In this document: positions 36,258 to 49,966 of the stretch, in pieces
How positions within the stretch are numbered: the stretch's first letter is position 1
Layout: the number at the start of each line of letters is the position of its first letter
Source: Azonexus sp.
GTDB taxonomy: Bacteria; Pseudomonadota; Gammaproteobacteria; Burkholderiales; Rhodocyclaceae
Assembly (NCBI GenBank): GCA_031260295.1
Contig: JAIRKE010000001.1
Coordinates: forward strand, 62,001-126,000
DNA length: 64,000 nucleotides
Reading direction: 5' to 3'
Program-made: the position numbers and the translations under genes
Notes under the pieces: model-generated
What the model saw: the letters and a program-made list of their open reading frames with translations, nothing else
Told to the model about the DNA's origin: nothing
Database searches by the model: none

Positions 36258-36576
36258 CATGCTCGATATCGAGGTCTGCTACGCGCAGGCCGGCAAGCAG
36301 GAGGTTGTGCGCTTGCGCTTGCCCGACGGGGCGACATTGGGGCAGGCGCTGGAAGCTTCCGGCCTGCTACGCAAATACCCAGAAATCGACCTGGACAAAA
36401 ACAAGTTTGGCATCTACGCCAAGCTGTCGAAAACCGATGCCGTGTTGCGCGACCGTGACCGGGTCGAAATCTACCGGCCGCTGATTGCCGACCCCAAGGA
36501 AGTGCGCAAGCAGCGGGCGGCGGCGGGCAAGGTCATGAAAAAAGGCGCCGGCGATGCCGACACCTCTGAAGGCTGA
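36250..36576 (+). CDS. rnfH: RnfH family ubiquitin-fold protein
   Basis: 108 residues with a beta-grasp fold of the UPF0125/RnfH family: DIEVCYAQAGKQEVVRLRLPDGATLGQALEASGLL and DRDRVEIYRPLIADPKEVRKQRA. GGAG precedes the ATG inside ratA, so translation is coupled. Biochemical role unresolved; often paired with ratA. Confidence 0.93.
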   Translation: MADMLDIEVCYAQAGKQEVVRLRLPDGATLGQALEASGLLRKYPEIDLDKNKFGIYAKLSKTDAVLRDRDRVEIYRPLIADPKEVRKQRAAAGKVMKKGAGDADTSEG

Positions 36577-36589
36577 GCCCGGGCTACTG

Positions 36590-37069
36590 CTACTTACAGG
36601 ATTGCGCGACGAACTCGCGGTAGCGCTCCATCTCCTGTTTCCGCTGGGCTTCATCGAGCATCTTGCGCTCGCCTTTTTCGTCGAAGGCCGAGACCCCGTA
36701 CCCGGATTCGATGGCCGCCAGGTTGCGCCGGGCGCGCTCACAGTTCTCCTTGCGATCGGCTTCGGCCTTCTGTTCCTTGGCTTCCTTGTCGGCTTTGTCG
36801 CGGGCTTCCTGCTGCCGTTTTTTGAAGTCGAGATCCTTTTCCGCCACGGATTTCGGTGCATCGGCGGGTTTTTCGCCGGCCACTTCGCCCTTGACCACTG
36901 GCTGCTGCTTGCCGATCACGTTGGCTTCCTTGGCGGCGCTTCCGGAGGGAGGGGTGTCGGAGACCACGGTGCGGCCGGAGGCATCCTTCCATTGGTAGAT
37001 TTCGGCATGGGCCGTGCTCAGGGCTAAGGCCGAGATAATTCCGAGAACAAGCGCAGCAGTAGGTTTCAT
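36590..37069 (-). CDS. DUF4124 domain-containing periplasmic protein
   Basis: 159 residues. A signal peptide (cleavage after STAHA) is followed at once by the DUF4124 motif EIYQWKDASGRTVVSDTPP. A charged helical region (KDLDFKKRQQEARDKADKEAK) and two cysteines (ENCERARR, AQSCK) end the protein. Function unknown. It is divergent from guaB. Confidence 0.85.
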   Translation of the reverse strand: MKPTAALVLGIISALALSTAHAEIYQWKDASGRTVVSDTPPSGSAAKEANVIGKQQPVVKGEVAGEKPADAPKSVAEKDLDFKKRQQEARDKADKEAKEQKAEADRKENCERARRNLAAIESGYGVSAFDEKGERKMLDEAQRKQEMERYREFVAQSCK

Positions 37070-37074
37070 GGTGA

Positions 37075-38595
<1,521 letters not shown>

Positions 38596-38612
38596 TCGTC
38601 TCCGCGTTCCAC

Positions 38613-38640
38613 AGGGCGGCTCCCGGAGCCGCCCTTGTTC
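38613..38640 (+). terminator. hairpin between guaB and guaA
   Basis: AGGGCGGCT (38613-38621) pairs with AGCCGCCCT (38627-38635) across a 5-base loop, followed by TTGTTC. The T-tract is weak, so it likely attenuates or stabilises rather than fully ends the guaB transcript. Confidence 0.5.
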
Positions 38641-38655
38641 ATTCAAGGCTCTGCA

Positions 38656-40284
<1,629 letters not shown>

Positions 40285-40377
40285 TTCGGCGTCTGGTACT
40301 GGCAGACGCCGAGTAGCACAGATGCGGTATGGCCGTCCCCCGCCGGTTAATCGTGCCGGCGGGCGAGGGTGGTGCTA

Positions 40378-40596
40378 CTAGTTGTCGGAGTCCGACGCGG
40401 CGCCGTGTTCTTCGCCGCTGACTTGCAGCCACCAGAGCAAATCACTGCCCTGCAGCGGCATTGGGATCATCTGGTTGCGGCGCCAGTGGAAAACCGGGCC
40501 GAACATCACGTAACGGGCTAGTACCTCGCCCTCCGGCGTAGTGCCGAAGAACGGCCAGCCGTTTATGATGGCATCGCGGATTTGGGTACGGGTCAT
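40378..40596 (-). CDS. small protein of unknown function
   Basis: 72 residues with a strong ribosome-binding site (GGAGGAAG) before the ATG. It has aromatic, hydrophobic stretches (NGWPFFGTTPEGEVLARYVMFGPVFHWRR) and an acidic tail (GEEHGAASDSDN). No signal peptide or clear membrane helix; I do not recognise the family. Monocistronic, downstream of and opposite to guaA. Confidence 0.6.
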   Translation of the reverse strand: MTRTQIRDAIINGWPFFGTTPEGEVLARYVMFGPVFHWRRNQMIPMPLQGSDLLWWLQVSGEEHGAASDSDN

Positions 40597-40734
40597 GGAC
40601 TTCCTCCGGTTGGATGGCCTTTTCCAGTTTGCGACGACATTTCGCCGGAGGCAAGCGACATTGGCTGGAAGCGCGGATCGTTTCACACCAGCCAAGGTCC
40701 ATGAAAAAGCGCCCTCGTCGGGCTGGAGCCGGGG

Positions 40735-41541
40735 TCAGCCGCGCACGGATTCCGGTAGTTTTTCCTCGATCAGCTTGAGCAGCGGCGCGAATACTTTCGG
40801 CGTGCCGGCTACCACATTGCCGGTTTCCAGATAGTTGGCTTCACCGCGCAGGTCGCTGATCAGGCCGCCGGCCTCGGAGATCAGCAGGGCGCCGGCGGCG
40901 ATGTCCCAGGGGGCCAGACCAAATTCCCAGAAACCGTCGTAACGGCCGCAGGCGACGTAGGCGAGATCGAGCGAGGCGGCGCCCGGGCGGCGCTGGCCGG
41001 CGGTCTTCTGCGCCAGTTCCTTGAAAATGGCGAGATAGAGATCGATCTGGTCGAACATCCGGTACGGGAAGCCGGTGCCGATCAGCGCCGCCGCCAGCTT
41101 GGTGCGCTGCGAGACACGGATGCGGCGTTCGTTGAGGAAAGCGCCGCCGCCCTTGCTGGCGGTAAACAGCTCGTTACGATTGGGGTCGAAAACCAGCGCC
41201 TGCTCGATCACGCCGCCCTTGGCCAGGGCGATGGAGACGGCATATTGCGGCAGGCCGTGGATGAAGTTGGTGGTGCCGTCGAGCGGATCGATGATCCACT
41301 GATATTCCTCGTCGCCCTTGCCGGCTTGCCGGCCGGACTCCTCTGCTAGAATGCCGTGCGTCGGATAAGCCTCCAGCAGGGTTTCGATAATTGCGGCTTC
41401 GGCGGCCTTGTCGACTTCGGTGACGAAATCGTTGGGTTTCTTGGTCGAGACCTTCAGCAGATCGAGGTCGTTCGAGGCGCGATTGATGATCTGGCCGGCG
41501 CGGCGCGCCGCCTTGATGGCGATGTTCAGTGCTGGATGCAT
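40735..41541 (-). CDS. suhB: inositol-1-monophosphatase family protein SuhB
   Basis: 268-residue Mg-dependent phosphatase. Metal-binding motifs are ILAEESG and [25 protein letters not shown], and [18 protein letters not shown] completes the family signature. In E. coli SuhB also acts in rRNA antitermination. It is divergent from trmJ with 67 bp between starts. Confidence 0.95.
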   Translation of the reverse strand: MHPALNIAIKAARRAGQIINRASNDLDLLKVSTKKPNDFVTEVDKAAEAAIIETLLEAYPTHGILAEESGRQAGKGDEEYQWIIDPLDGTTNFIHGLPQYAVSIALAKGGVIEQALVFDPNRNELFTASKGGGAFLNERRIRVSQRTKLAAALIGTGFPYRMFDQIDLYLAIFKELAQKTAGQRRPGAASLDLAYVACGRYDGFWEFGLAPWDIAAGALLISEAGGLISDLRGEANYLETGNVVAGTPKVFAPLLKLIEEKLPESVRG

Positions 41542-41608
41542 GGGCTTAAAGAGCGATCGGGCGGCCAAAGCCACCCGATTCGTATTTTCAAAGGTCGAAT
41601 TTTACACC

Positions 41609-42370
41609 ATGAACCCAGAACTCCTGTTGTCGCGCATTCGCGTGGTGCTGTGCCGTCCCAGTCATCCTGGCAATATCGGCGCGGCGGCGCGGGCGATGAA
41701 GACGATGGGGCTGCGCGAGCTATGCCTGGTTGCGCCGAAACGTTTTCCCGATGCCGAAGCCGATACCCGGGCGACCGGCGCCGTCGATCTGCTGCGGCAG
41801 GCGACGGTGGTGGATTCGCTCGACGCGGCGCTGGCTGGCTGCGTCTTCGCAGTCGCCATGTCGGCCCGTCAGCGTGATCTCGGGCCACCGGTCGGGGCGC
41901 CGCGCGAGTCCGTAGCGCGTTTGCTGGCCGAGGCGAAGCAGGGGCCAGTGGCGCTGGTGTTCGGCAATGAGACGGTCGGCCTAAGCAACGAGGAGGTACT
42001 GCGTTGCCAAGCGGCGGTCACTATTCCCACCGATCCTGGCTTCAGTTCTCTCAATCTTGGGTCGGCGGTGCAATTGCTGTGCTACGAATGCCGGATGACG
42101 GCCTTTGCCGGACGGCCGCCGTTGGGCGGGCAGACGGTGACGCCATTCGCTTCGCCGCTGGCGACGGCCGACGAGAACGAGGGTTTGCTTCGCCACCTGG
42201 AAGCGGTAATGACCGCCACCGGTTTTTTCAATCCGGCCCAGCCCGGCCGCCTGCTGCCCAAACTACGCCGCCTGTTCAGCCGGGCCCGGCTGGAGAAGGA
42301 AGAGATCAACATCCTGCGCGGCATTCTCGCAGCTACCCAGACAGGCACCGGGCACGGCCGCAAGGGCTGA
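41609..42370 (+). CDS. trmJ: tRNA (cytidine/uridine-2'-O-)-methyltransferase TrmJ
   Basis: 253-residue SPOUT methyltransferase that methylates position 32 of several tRNAs. RIRVVLCRPSHPGNIGAAARAMKTMGL (motif 1), ALVFGNETVGLSNEEVLRC (motif 2) and FSSLNLGSAVQLLCYE (motif 3, SAM knot) are all present. The divergent suhB-trmJ pair is common in beta- and gammaproteobacteria. Confidence 0.95.
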   Translation: MNPELLLSRIRVVLCRPSHPGNIGAAARAMKTMGLRELCLVAPKRFPDAEADTRATGAVDLLRQATVVDSLDAALAGCVFAVAMSARQRDLGPPVGAPRESVARLLAEAKQGPVALVFGNETVGLSNEEVLRCQAAVTIPTDPGFSSLNLGSAVQLLCYECRMTAFAGRPPLGGQTVTPFASPLATADENEGLLRHLEAVMTATGFFNPAQPGRLLPKLRRLFSRARLEKEEINILRGILAATQTGTGHGRKG

Positions 42371-42498
42371 TTCCATTTCCAATTCAACAGATTACTTTGC
42401 CTGCTTCGTTTGCCGTGCAAGCGCACTGCCTGCGCTTCGCCTTCGCGTACTCGGCTGATTTAACAATGGAATGAGAACCGAGCGCGCAACGCCCATGA

Positions 42499-42527
42499 AA
42501 AAACCCCGCTGCCAAAGCGGGGTTTTT
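42499..42527. terminator. bidirectional intrinsic terminator
   Basis: AAAAACCCCGCT (42499-42510) and AGCGGGGTTTTT (42516-42527) form a perfect 12-bp stem with a 5-base loop. T-runs follow in both directions. It ends the hupB-tRNA-Val transcript on the minus strand and trmJ on the plus strand. Confidence 0.9.
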
Positions 42528-42556
42528 GCCGTTGCGCGTATGGCCAACGATATGGA

Positions 42557-42632
42557 TGGTGGGTGCTGACGGGGTCGAACCGCCGACATTCGCCTTGTAA
42601 GGGCGACGCTCTACCAACTGAGCTAAGCACCC
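42557..42632 (-). tRNA. tRNA-Val (anticodon TAC)
   Basis: 76-nt cloverleaf read on the minus strand. The acceptor GGGTGCT pairs with AGCACCC, the D-arm region is TAGCTCAGTTGGTAGAGC, the anticodon loop CTTACAA sits in a TCGCC/GGCGA stem, the T-loop is GGTTCGACC, and CCA is encoded. The 5' end is 7 bp from the hupB stop, so it is likely cleaved from a hupB read-through transcript. Confidence 0.95.
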
Positions 42633-42639
42633 ACGGCAA

Positions 42640-42912
42640 TCAGTTGAGGGCGTCCTTCAGGCTCTTGCCGGCGCGGAATTTCGGCGACTTGGCGGCCTTG
42701 ATCTCCAGGGTGTCGCCGGTGCGCGGATTGCGGCCGGTGCGGGCGGCGCGCTCGCCGACGTAGAAGGTGCCGAAACCAACCAGGTTAACCGTGTCGCCCT
42801 TCTTCAGCGCGTCGGTGACGGCGGCGACGGTGGCATCGAGCGCGCGGCCAGCGGCGGCCTTGGAGATTTCCGCGGCAGCGGCGATCTGGTCGATCAGTTC
42901 GGTCTTGTTCAT
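42640..42912 (-). CDS. hupB: DNA-binding protein HU
   Basis: 90-residue nucleoid protein: [50 protein letters not shown] (DNA-intercalating arm with the conserved Pro) and [16 protein letters not shown]. It has its own sigma-70 promoter in the 151-bp gap after lon, and AAGGGA before the ATG. The lon-hupB order is conserved in proteobacteria. Confidence 0.97.
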   Translation of the reverse strand: MNKTELIDQIAAAAEISKAAAGRALDATVAAVTDALKKGDTVNLVGFGTFYVGERAARTGRNPRTGDTLEIKAAKSPKFRAGKSLKDALN

Positions 42913-42966
42913 TTTGAATCCCTTGAGTGGATGAATTGGAAAAAGGAAAAATTCAGCGCGGACGGA

Positions 42967-42996
42967 TTTATATCTCTCCCGAAATCCTTGTGTCAA
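42967..42996 (-). promoter_or_regulatory. sigma-70 promoter of hupB
   Basis: On the minus strand a perfect TTGACA (42991-42996) and TATAAA (42967-42972) are separated by 18 bp. The -10 lies 54 bp upstream of the hupB ATG. Confidence 0.8.
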
Positions 42997-43063
42997 GCGG
43001 ATTCTCACCGGATAAGGCCGCTTTCCGAGAATCGCGCCCCAAGGGCGAGGGAGGGATCACGCT

Positions 43064-45475
43064 CTAATGGGTAAGTATGGCGGCTGCGGCGGCTTCGCCG
43101 GCAGCCTTGACCTCCGGGTTTTCCTCGGTTTGTTCCGGTAGCGCCTCGGGCTTGTGCTCGAGCGCGCGCTCGAGCACCTGGTCGATCCACTTGACCGGGA
43201 CGATTTCGATCTTGTTCTTGATGTTGTCGGGAATCTCGGTCAGGTCCTTGACGTTTTCTTCTGGAATCAGCGCCGTCTTCAGGCCGCCACGCACGGCCGC
43301 CAGCAGTTTTTCCTTGAGCCCGCCGATGGCCAGCACTTCGCCACGCAGCGTAATCTCGCCGGTCATGCAGACTTCGCAGCGCACCGGAATGCCGGTGTAG
43401 GAGGAGACCAAGGCCGTGGTCATGGCGATGCCGGCCGACGGTCCGTCCTTGGGGGTGGCGCCCTCGGGAACGTGGATATGGATGTCGGTCTTCTCGAAGG
43501 CATCGGCCTTGATGCCCAGGCGCTGGGCGCGGGCGCGCACCACCGAGCGGGCGGCCTCGACCGATTCCTTCATCACGTCGCCGAGCGAGCCGGTGCGCAG
43601 GATGTTGCCCTTGCCCGGCATGTTGGCGCACTCGATGGTCAAGAGTTCGCCGCCAACCTCGGTCCAGGCCAGACCGGTGACTTGGCCGACCTGGTTTTCT
43701 TTCTCTGCCATGCCGAAACTGTAGCGGCGCACGCCGAGGAATTTGTCGAGATTCCTAGCGTTGACGATGAGTTTGCTGTCGCGCTTCCTGAGCAGCAGCG
43801 TCTTGACCACCTTGCGGCAGATCTTGGAAATCTCACGTTCCAGTGCCCGCACGCCGGCTTCCCGAGTGTAGTAGCGGACGATGTCGCGGATTGCGCTGTC
43901 GACGACGGTCAGTTCGGTTTTCTTGACACCGTTGTTCTTCATCTGCTTGGGCAGCAGGTAGCGCATGGCGATGTTGACCTTCTCGTCTTCCGTGTAGCCG
44001 GAGAGGCGGATCACTTCCATCCGGTCGAGCAGCGGCGCCGGGATGTTCATGGTGTTGGCGGTGGCTACGAACATGACGTCGGACAGGTCGAAATCGACTT
44101 CGACGTAATGGTCCTGGAAGGTATTGTTCTGTTCCGGATCGAGCACTTCGAGCAGGGCCGACGACGGATCGCCGCGGAAATCCTGGCCGAGCTTGTCGAC
44201 CTCGTCGAGCAGGAACAGCGGGTTGCGCACGCCGACCTTGGTCAGGCTGTTGAGAATCTTGCCTGGCATTGAGCCGATGTAGGTACGGCGGTGGCCGCGA
44301 ATTTCGGCCTCGTCGCGGACGCCGCCGAGGGCCATGCGCACGAATTTGCGGTTGGTGGCCCTGGCGATGGACTGGCCGAGCGACGTCTTGCCGACGCCGG
44401 GGGGACCGACCAGGCACAGGATCGGCGCCTTGACCTTATCGACGCGCTGCTGCACGGCGAGGTATTCGATGATGCGTTCCTTGACCTTTTCCAGGCCGAA
44501 GTGGTCGGCGTCGAGAATCTTCTCGGCTTCGCGCAAATCCTTGCTGATGCGCGTTTTTTTGCGCCACGGCAGGCTGACCAGCGTCTCGACGAAATTGCGC
44601 ACGACGGTGGCTTCGGCCGACATCGGCGACATCAGGCGCAGCTTCTTCAACTCGCCCTGAGCTTTGGCCAAGCCTTCCTTGCTCATGCCGGCAGCCTTGA
44701 TCTTCTTGTCCAACTCCTCGAAATCAGCGCCGTCCTCGCCCTCGCCAAGTTCCTTCTGGATCGCCTTGACCTGCTCGTTCAGGTAGTACTCGCGCTGGCT
44801 CTTCTCCATCTGGCGCTTGACGCGGCCGCGAATGCGCTTCTCGACCTGGAGGATGTCGATTTCCGATTCGAGCTGCGAGAGCAGGCGGTCGATGCGGTTA
44901 CGGACACTTTCCATCTCCAGCACTTCCTGCTTCTGCTCGAGCTTGAGCGGCAGATGGGCGGCGATGGTGTCGGCCAGGCGGCCGGCATCCTCGATGCCAG
45001 CGATGGAGGACAGAACCTCCGGCGGAATCTTCTTGTTCAGCTTGACGAACTGGTCGAACTGGGCAACCACGGCGCGGCGCATGGCCTCGATCTCGTGGTC
45101 TTCGACGGCGCTCTGCGGCAGTGGCACGGCGGTCGCCATGAACACGGCGGCGTGCACGTCGATGGCATCGACGCGGGCCCGCTGCGTACCTTCGACCAGC
45201 ACCTTGACGGTGCCATCGGGCAGCTTGAGCATCTGCAGGATGTTGGCCATGCAGCCGATGCGGTAGAGATCTTCCGGCTCCGGTTCATCCTTGGCGGCCG
45301 ACTTCTGGGCCACCAGCAGGATGTGCTTGCCGGCCTCCATGGCCATTTCCAGCGCCTTGATCGATTTCGGGCGGCCGACGAACAGCGGGATGACCATATG
45401 CGGGAAGACGACGACATCGCGCAACGGCAGCAGCGGCAGTTCGACGGTTTCCGGAAGAGTGTTGGGGTTCGGCAT
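43064..45475 (-). CDS. lon: ATP-dependent protease Lon
   Basis: 803-residue LonA: N-terminal substrate-binding domain (ELPLLPLRDVVVFPHMVIPLFVGR), AAA+ module with Walker A GPPGVGKTSLGQSIA and Walker B PLFLLDEVDKLG, and C-terminal protease domain with the catalytic Ser in KDGPSAGIAM and the Lys in GLKEKLLAA. Degrades misfolded and regulatory proteins in the cytoplasm. It follows clpX with 79 bp between, where a heat-shock promoter is present. Confidence 0.98.
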   Translation of the reverse strand: MPNPNTLPETVELPLLPLRDVVVFPHMVIPLFVGRPKSIKALEMAMEAGKHILLVAQKSAAKDEPEPEDLYRIGCMANILQMLKLPDGTVKVLVEGTQRARVDAIDVHAAVFMATAVPLPQSAVEDHEIEAMRRAVVAQFDQFVKLNKKIPPEVLSSIAGIEDAGRLADTIAAHLPLKLEQKQEVLEMESVRNRIDRLLSQLESEIDILQVEKRIRGRVKRQMEKSQREYYLNEQVKAIQKELGEGEDGADFEELDKKIKAAGMSKEGLAKAQGELKKLRLMSPMSAEATVVRNFVETLVSLPWRKKTRISKDLREAEKILDADHFGLEKVKERIIEYLAVQQRVDKVKAPILCLVGPPGVGKTSLGQSIARATNRKFVRMALGGVRDEAEIRGHRRTYIGSMPGKILNSLTKVGVRNPLFLLDEVDKLGQDFRGDPSSALLEVLDPEQNNTFQDHYVEVDFDLSDVMFVATANTMNIPAPLLDRMEVIRLSGYTEDEKVNIAMRYLLPKQMKNNGVKKTELTVVDSAIRDIVRYYTREAGVRALEREISKICRKVVKTLLLRKRDSKLIVNARNLDKFLGVRRYSFGMAEKENQVGQVTGLAWTEVGGELLTIECANMPGKGNILRTGSLGDVMKESVEAARSVVRARAQRLGIKADAFEKTDIHIHVPEGATPKDGPSAGIAMTTALVSSYTGIPVRCEVCMTGEITLRGEVLAIGGLKEKLLAAVRGGLKTALIPEENVKDLTEIPDNIKNKIEIVPVKWIDQVLERALEHKPEALPEQTEENPEVKAAGEAAAAAILTH

Positions 45476-45506
45476 GACGAAGCCTTAGAAATAGGTATAA
45501 GTCCCT

Positions 45507-45535
45507 AGATGGGGGCGGGGAACCGCAATTCAAGC
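45507..45535 (-). promoter_or_regulatory. sigma-32 heat-shock promoter of lon
   Basis: On the minus strand CTTGAA (45530-45535) is followed after 14 bp by CCCCATCTA (45507-45515). This matches the established RpoH consensus CTTGAA-N11-16-CCCCATnT almost exactly. It lies 32 bp upstream of the lon ATG. Confidence 0.85.
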
Positions 45536-45554
45536 CCGGCTCGGTTGCCGCCGC

Positions 45555-46817
<1,263 letters not shown>

Positions 46818-46952
46818 CTGGGTTCTCCGGTGAGTCGCCTCAGCATGAATGCCGAGGCTCCTCGCCACAAATTTGGGGTGCCTTCGGCACCACAGTTATA
46901 TCTGGCTCGCTTGGCCCCGCCATGAATGGTGGGACTTGCGCTTGCCCCGTGG

Positions 46953-47582
46953 TCAAGCCGCGGCGCGGCGGGTCAGGACCTTGTCGATCAAGCCATATTC
47001 TGCCGCCTCGGCGGCGGAAAGGAAATTGTCGCGGTCGGTGTCCTTCTCGATACGCTCCAGCGGCTGGCCGCTGTGTTCCGCCATGATGCGGTTGAGGCGG
47101 TCGCGGATGGAGAGGATTTCCTTGGCATGAATGGCGATGTCCGAGGCCTGGCCCTGGAAGCCGCCCAGCGGCTGATGAATCATCACGCGCGAATTGGGCA
47201 GGGCGAAGCGCTTGCCCTTGGTGCCGGCATTGAGCAGGAAGGCGCCCATCGAGGCGGCCTGGCCGATGCACAGCGTCGACACGTCCGGCTTGACGAACTG
47301 CATGGTGTCGTAGATCGACAGGCCCGCCGTCACCGAACCACCCGGCGAGTTGATGTAGAAGTGGATGTCCTTGTCCGGATTTTCCGCTTCGAGGAACAGC
47401 ATTTGGGCGACGACCAGGTTGGCGCTGGCATCATGGACCGGGCCGACAAGAAAAATCACCCGCTCCTTCAACAGGCGCGAATAGATGTCGTAGGCGCGTT
47501 CACCGCGGCCGCTCTGTTCCACCACCATCGGGACCAGACCGAGCGCCTGCGGATCCAGATTACTGACGTTGTCGAATTTCAT
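46953..47582 (-). CDS. clpP: ATP-dependent Clp protease proteolytic subunit
   Basis: 209-residue serine protease. The catalytic Ser lies in [16 protein letters not shown], the His in [15 protein letters not shown], and the N-terminal part reads [34 protein letters not shown]. Located tig-clpP-clpX-lon, the classic order. 43 bp separate it from tig. Confidence 0.98.
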   Translation of the reverse strand: MKFDNVSNLDPQALGLVPMVVEQSGRGERAYDIYSRLLKERVIFLVGPVHDASANLVVAQMLFLEAENPDKDIHFYINSPGGSVTAGLSIYDTMQFVKPDVSTLCIGQAASMGAFLLNAGTKGKRFALPNSRVMIHQPLGGFQGQASDIAIHAKEILSIRDRLNRIMAEHSGQPLERIEKDTDRDNFLSAAEAAEYGLIDKVLTRRAAA

Positions 47583-47625
47583 GTCGGCCCCTGTCGATTG
47601 TGTTGATTTCCCGAGGTCATCCAGC

Positions 47626-48930
47626 TTACTGCTTCTGGCCCATCAGTTCATCAAAAACGGCGGCCTTGTCGGTCACCTTGGCCTTGCCCAGCACCCAGGC
47701 GACGACGTTGTTCTCGATGGCCACGCCTTCGACCTCCTGCAGGCGTTGCGGCTGGGCGTAGTACCAGCGGATCACTTCTTCCGGCTGCTCGTAACTCTGG
47801 GCGGCTTCCTCGACCTTCGCCCGGATCTGTTCCGGCGTCGCCTGGAGCTTCTCGGTCTTGACCACTTCGGCTAGGATCAGGCCCAGGGTGACACGGCGTT
47901 TGGCTTGGTCGGCGAACCATTCCGGCTGAATCGGGAAATCCTTGGTCTTCATGCCGCGTTGCTCCATATCCTGGCGGGCGTTCTGCATCAGGCGCTGGAT
48001 TTCCATGTCGATCAGGGCCACCGGAATGGTGATCGGGTTGGCCTGGAGCAGGGCTTCCATGACCTGATCCTTGACCTTGCCTTCGATGCGGCGCTTGACT
48101 TCGCGCTTCAGATTGGCGGCGATCTCTTCCTTCATTTTGGCCACATCGCCGTCGGCCACGCCCATGCCCTTGGCAAACTCGGCATCGACTTCCGGTAGTT
48201 GCGGCGCCTGCACCTGCTTGACGGTGATCTCGAACTGCACCGTCTGGCCAGCCAAATCCTTGGCGTGGTAGTCGGACGGGAAGCTCAGATCGAAGGTCTT
48301 GGCATCGCCGGCCTTGCTGCCTTCAACGGCCTTCTCGAAATCGGGCAACATCATGCCCTGGCCGAGAACGAAGGGATAGTCGCTGGCCTGGCCGCCGGGG
48401 AAGGGCACGCCATCCTTCTTGCCGAGGAAGTCGATGACGACACGGTCTTCCTTGGCCGCGGTGCGGTCGGCATCGGCATAGGTGACGCGCTGCTTGCGCA
48501 GGATGTCCAAGGTCTTGTCCACTTCGGCGGCGCCGATTTCCAGGACCGGGCGCTCGATCTTGGCGGCCGACAGATCGCCCGGAGCGAATTCGGGATAGAC
48601 CTCGAAAATGGCGGAAAATTCGAGGTGGGTGGTGCTCTCGGTATTCTTCGGCTCGATGCGCGGATAGCCGGCGACGCGCATCTTCTGTGCGCTGACAGTC
48701 TCGCCGAAGACGCGGTCGAGTTCCTCCGACAGCACCTCATGGCGTGCCTGGGCGCCGTACTGCTGCCTAACGATGCTGGACGGCACCTTGCCCGGACGGA
48801 AGCCCGACATCTTGACGTTGCGGCCCATGCGCTTCAGGCGCTGTTCCATTTCCTTCTCGACATCGGCGATGGCGATGGAGAGGTCTACGCGACGTTCGAG
48901 TTCGCTAGCTTGTGCAGTGTTAGATTCCAT
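47626..48930 (-). CDS. tig: trigger factor
   Basis: 434-residue ribosome-bound chaperone and peptidyl-prolyl isomerase. The ribosome-docking signature is [19 protein letters not shown] (residues ~42-60). The FKBP-type domain follows near residue 160 ([28 protein letters not shown]). A helical C-terminal chaperone domain completes the usual length. First gene of the protein quality-control run. Confidence 0.97.
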   Translation of the reverse strand: MESNTAQASELERRVDLSIAIADVEKEMEQRLKRMGRNVKMSGFRPGKVPSSIVRQQYGAQARHEVLSEELDRVFGETVSAQKMRVAGYPRIEPKNTESTTHLEFSAIFEVYPEFAPGDLSAAKIERPVLEIGAAEVDKTLDILRKQRVTYADADRTAAKEDRVVIDFLGKKDGVPFPGGQASDYPFVLGQGMMLPDFEKAVEGSKAGDAKTFDLSFPSDYHAKDLAGQTVQFEITVKQVQAPQLPEVDAEFAKGMGVADGDVAKMKEEIAANLKREVKRRIEGKVKDQVMEALLQANPITIPVALIDMEIQRLMQNARQDMEQRGMKTKDFPIQPEWFADQAKRRVTLGLILAEVVKTEKLQATPEQIRAKVEEAAQSYEQPEEVIRWYYAQPQRLQEVEGVAIENNVVAWVLGKAKVTDKAAVFDELMGQKQ

Positions 48931-49038
48931 GAGAGTTCCTTGTAACGTCGGAGCCGAAAAATAAAACCATTGATTCTATCACGGTTGGCTCAAGGCAAAG
49001 CCCTATGGTGGCCGATGCAAAAGAACTGCGGAAGATGG

Positions 49039-49067
49039 TGGACAGGTCGGCGGGAAGTTCGTACAAT
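49039..49067 (+). promoter_or_regulatory. promoter of tRNA-His
   Basis: TGGACA (49039-49044) and TACAAT (49062-49067) with a 17-bp spacer, followed by a GC-rich discriminator (GCGCGCC) as usual for stable-RNA promoters. It lies 17 bp before the tRNA. Confidence 0.65.
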
Positions 49068-49083
49068 GCGCGCCTTCTTCAGC

Positions 49084-49160
49084 GGCGGCAGTAGCTCAGT
49101 TGGTAGAGTCCCGGATTGTGATTCCGGTTGTCGTGGGTTCGAGCCCCATCTGTCGCCCCA
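49084..49160 (+). tRNA. tRNA-His (anticodon GTG)
   Basis: 77 nt including the extra G at position -1 that pairs with C73. The acceptor GCGGCAG pairs with CTGTCGC, the anticodon loop TTGTGAT lies between CCGGA and TCCGG, the T-loop is GGGTTCGAGCCC, and CCA is encoded. Confidence 0.96.
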
Positions 49161-49170
49161 GAATACCTAG

Positions 49171-49198
49171 CAAAGGCCGGCCTTTTGGCCGGCCTTTG
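49171..49198 (+). terminator. terminator after tRNA-His
   Basis: CAAAGGCCGGCC (49171-49182) and GGCCGGCCTTTG (49187-49198) form a perfect 12-bp stem with a TTTT loop, 10 bp after the tRNA. The downstream T-run is short. Confidence 0.7.
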
Positions 49199-49319
49199 CG
49201 TTTCCGGCGGGGCACTCCAAACTCCCATTTCTAAGCGAGACCCACAGGTTTTTGGGCCATGGCCGGGGCGGGTTTATGCGTATGTTCTGGGGTGAGTGGG
49301 ACTTGCCAAAAGCTGGTGG

Positions 49320-49335
49320 CTGTATAAAAATACAG
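49320..49335 (+). promoter_or_regulatory. LexA (SOS) box
   Basis: CTGT-ATAAAAAT-ACAG is a perfect match to the proteobacterial SOS consensus CTGT-N8-ACAG. It lies 25 bp upstream of the lexA ATG. It should autoregulate lexA and control the whole lexA-imuA-imuB-dnaE2 run. Confidence 0.93.
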
Positions 49336-49360
49336 TTATCGGTTCTTGGTGGAGCACCTC

Positions 49361-49966
49361 ATGAAACTCACGCCGCGTCAGCAGGAAATCCTCGAATTCA
49401 TCAAAAATTCGCTGGAGACGCTCGGTGCGCCGCCGACGCGTATGGAAATTTCCCATGCCTTCGGTTTCGCCTCGCCCAATGCCGCCGAGGATCATCTCAA
49501 GGCGTTGGCCAAGAAGGGCGCCATCGTCCTTGAACCTGGCTCGGCGCGTGGCATTCGCCTCGTCGAGCAACTCGGTCTGCCGCTGATCGGCAGCGTCGCC
49601 GCCGGCTCACCCATCCTCGCCGTTGAGAACGTGCAGAGCCGCTACGCCCTCGATGCCGGGCTGTTCAGCCCGCGCGCCGATTTCCTGCTCAAGGTGCGCG
49701 GGCTGTCGATGATCGATGCCGGCATTTTCGACGGCGACCTGCTCGCCGTGCACAAGACCAACCAGGCGCGCGACGGCCAGATCGTCGTCGCCCGGCTCGA
49801 CGAGGAAGTCACCGTCAAGCGCCTGGAAAGCCGCCAGGGGCAGATTCTCCTGATCGCCGAGAATCCGGATTTCGCCCCCATCGTGGTCAATCCAGATGAG
49901 GTCGAGTTTGCCATCGAGGGCATCGCCGTTGGCCTGATTCGCGGGGCCGTCGGCAAATTGTCATGA
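49361..49966 (+). CDS. lexA: SOS repressor LexA
   Basis: 201 residues. Winged helix-turn-helix in the first 70 ([38 protein letters not shown]). The self-cleavage site is Ala81-Gly82 (SVAAGSPI), and the dyad is Ser116 ([10 protein letters not shown]) and Lys153 (EEVTVKRLE). Its last 4 bp overlap imuA, so the repressor is the first gene of the mutasome operon it controls. Confidence 0.97.
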   Translation: MKLTPRQQEILEFIKNSLETLGAPPTRMEISHAFGFASPNAAEDHLKALAKKGAIVLEPGSARGIRLVEQLGLPLIGSVAAGSPILAVENVQSRYALDAGLFSPRADFLLKVRGLSMIDAGIFDGDLLAVHKTNQARDGQIVVARLDEEVTVKRLESRQGQILLIAENPDFAPIVVNPDEVEFAIEGIAVGLIRGAVGKLS

